Shown here one piece after another: positions 63,387 to 64,000 of a stretch of DNA of 64,000 bases (position 1 is its first letter; the number at the start of each line of letters is the position of its first letter). Under the pieces are notes generated by a model. It saw only the letters and a program-made list of their open reading frames with translations, had not been told where the DNA came from and ran no database searches. Made by a program: the position numbers and the translations under genes. Source of the DNA: Helichrysum umbraculigerum (lineage: Eukaryota > Streptophyta > Magnoliopsida > Asterales > Asteraceae); the NCBI GenBank assembly GCA_949592205.1, contig CATIUR010000001.1, positions 18,057,501 to 18,121,500 on the forward strand, in the 5' to 3' direction.

Positions 63387-64000
63387 CTACCGTACTTCGG
63401 TCGGAGTGGTTGGCGATTGCCAGTCTTTGATAGCCTCGATTTTTGACGGGTCGACGTGAATCCCCTGACTGTCAATCACGTGACCAAGGAATTGAACGGT
63501 TTTAATCCAGAACTCACACTTAGAGAACTTGGCATAGAGCTCCTCGTGTTTAAGTAGTTCAAGGATGGTTTTGAGGTGTTGCGCATGTTCTTCTTTGCTT
63601 CGTGAATATATGAGGATGTCATCGATGAAGACAATGACAAACTTGTCAAGGTAAGGTTTACACACCCGATTCATAAGGTACATGAATACCGCCGGTGCGT
63701 TGGTTAGGCCGAATGGCATCACTTGGAATTCGTAATGCCCATAGCGGGTTCGGAAAGCGGTTTTTGGAATGTCAGCATCGCGAACACGCAATTGGTGATA
63801 ACCGGATCGGAGATCAATCTTTGAATAACAACTCGATCCTTGAAGTTGGTCGAACAAATCATCGATTCGAGGGAGTGGATACCGATTCTTGACAGTTAAC
63901 TTGTTCAACTCTCGGTAGTCGATACACATTCGAAAAGAACCGTCTTTCTTCTTAACAAATAGGACCGGAGCTCCCCAAGGTGAAGAACTCGGCCTGATAA
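63387..64000 (-). pseudogene. E7 reverse transcriptase, ending at an amber codon
   Basis: This runs in from beyond the window edge. It has MCIDYRELNKLTVKNRYPLP, SKIDLRSGYHQLRVRDAD, FQVMPFGLTNAP, the intact active site FIDDILIYS, and QFLGHVIDSQGIHVD. The frame stops at TAG (63387-63389) where E1 and E4 read glutamine in TEVRQFLGL. The next codon continues the same frame, so this is a single substitution. Confidence 0.92.

Larger units (their letters stand above)
58811..64000 (-). mobile_element. E7: Tekay-like chromovirus, nearly intact, cut by window edge
   Basis: The 3' LTR (58811-61306), PPT and pol are visible. Gag and the 5' LTR lie beyond 64000. LTR ends are TGTGACACCC and GGGTGTCACA, one matched substitution pair away from E1, E3 and E4. 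Pol is open through the window except for one TAG at 63387-63389. All catalytic motifs seen are intact, so E7 or a sister copy is a plausible helper for E6. It is inserted in E5; the left flank is GTATA, but the partner cannot be checked. Confidence 0.92.

Overview
This is a plant nuclear window built entirely from nested LTR retrotransposons. I found no host gene, tRNA, rRNA or CRISPR array. The Ty3/gypsy chromovirus proteins (Tekay-like, C-terminal chromodomain), the Sirevirus-like Ty1/copia element and the iMet-type primer sites point to a eudicot. The family flavour suggests Asteraceae, but that is recognition rather than proof. I label the elements E1-E7, Copia, solo LTR A and solo LTR B.

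Layout, left to right. E1 (minus, 1-7877, cut by the window edge) is a decayed Tekay-like element. Its gag is split by solo LTR A (2399-3893, duplicated GTCAC). E1 sits in the 3' LTR of E2 (7878-13994), a minus-strand element with a PBS and PPT but no coding sequence. E2 sits in the protease region of E3 (13995-19257), a decayed minus-strand Tekay-like element. The 5' LTR of E3 is cut by E5, a minus-strand Tat/Athila-like element whose 3' LTR is 19258-21767. E5 continues in pieces: 21768-23647, 49646-49765 and 58588-58810. Three elements interrupt it: E4 (23648-49645, duplicated GTAAA), E6 (49766-58587, duplicated GTCTA) and E7 (58811 to beyond 64000). E4 is a decayed Tekay-like element. Solo LTR B (24064-27823, duplicated TATAT) lies in its 3' LTR, and a complete Copia element (36379-48282, duplicated TTTAC) lies in its 5' LTR.

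Young elements. The two 690-bp Copia LTRs read as identical and all three of its ORFs are open: a large gag with two zinc knuckles, pol, and an unusual 1099-residue third ORF. E6 is a gag-only, non-autonomous element whose long LTRs differ at only about fifteen positions by eye. E7 pol is open in the window except for one amber codon.

Main unexplained signal. The long LTRs of the chromovirus-type elements are packed with short inverted repeats whose arms differ between units and between elements but stay complementary. Homologous LTR positions in E1, E3, E4 and E7 carry GGTAG/CTACC or GGTTAG/CTAACC stems, then a palindrome whose core is GGATCC, GGTACC or GATATC. Solo LTR B has six tandem hairpins with changing but matched arms, and the E6 LTR and leader hold about twenty more. 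Much of this lies between a conserved CAG-GTGAGT donor-like site and a CAG-GT acceptor-like site, so a structured intron or leader inside the LTR is a testable hypothesis. The Tekay-like elements also share a roughly 280-base leader after the PBS. Three of them carry a small coiled-coil ORF before gag.
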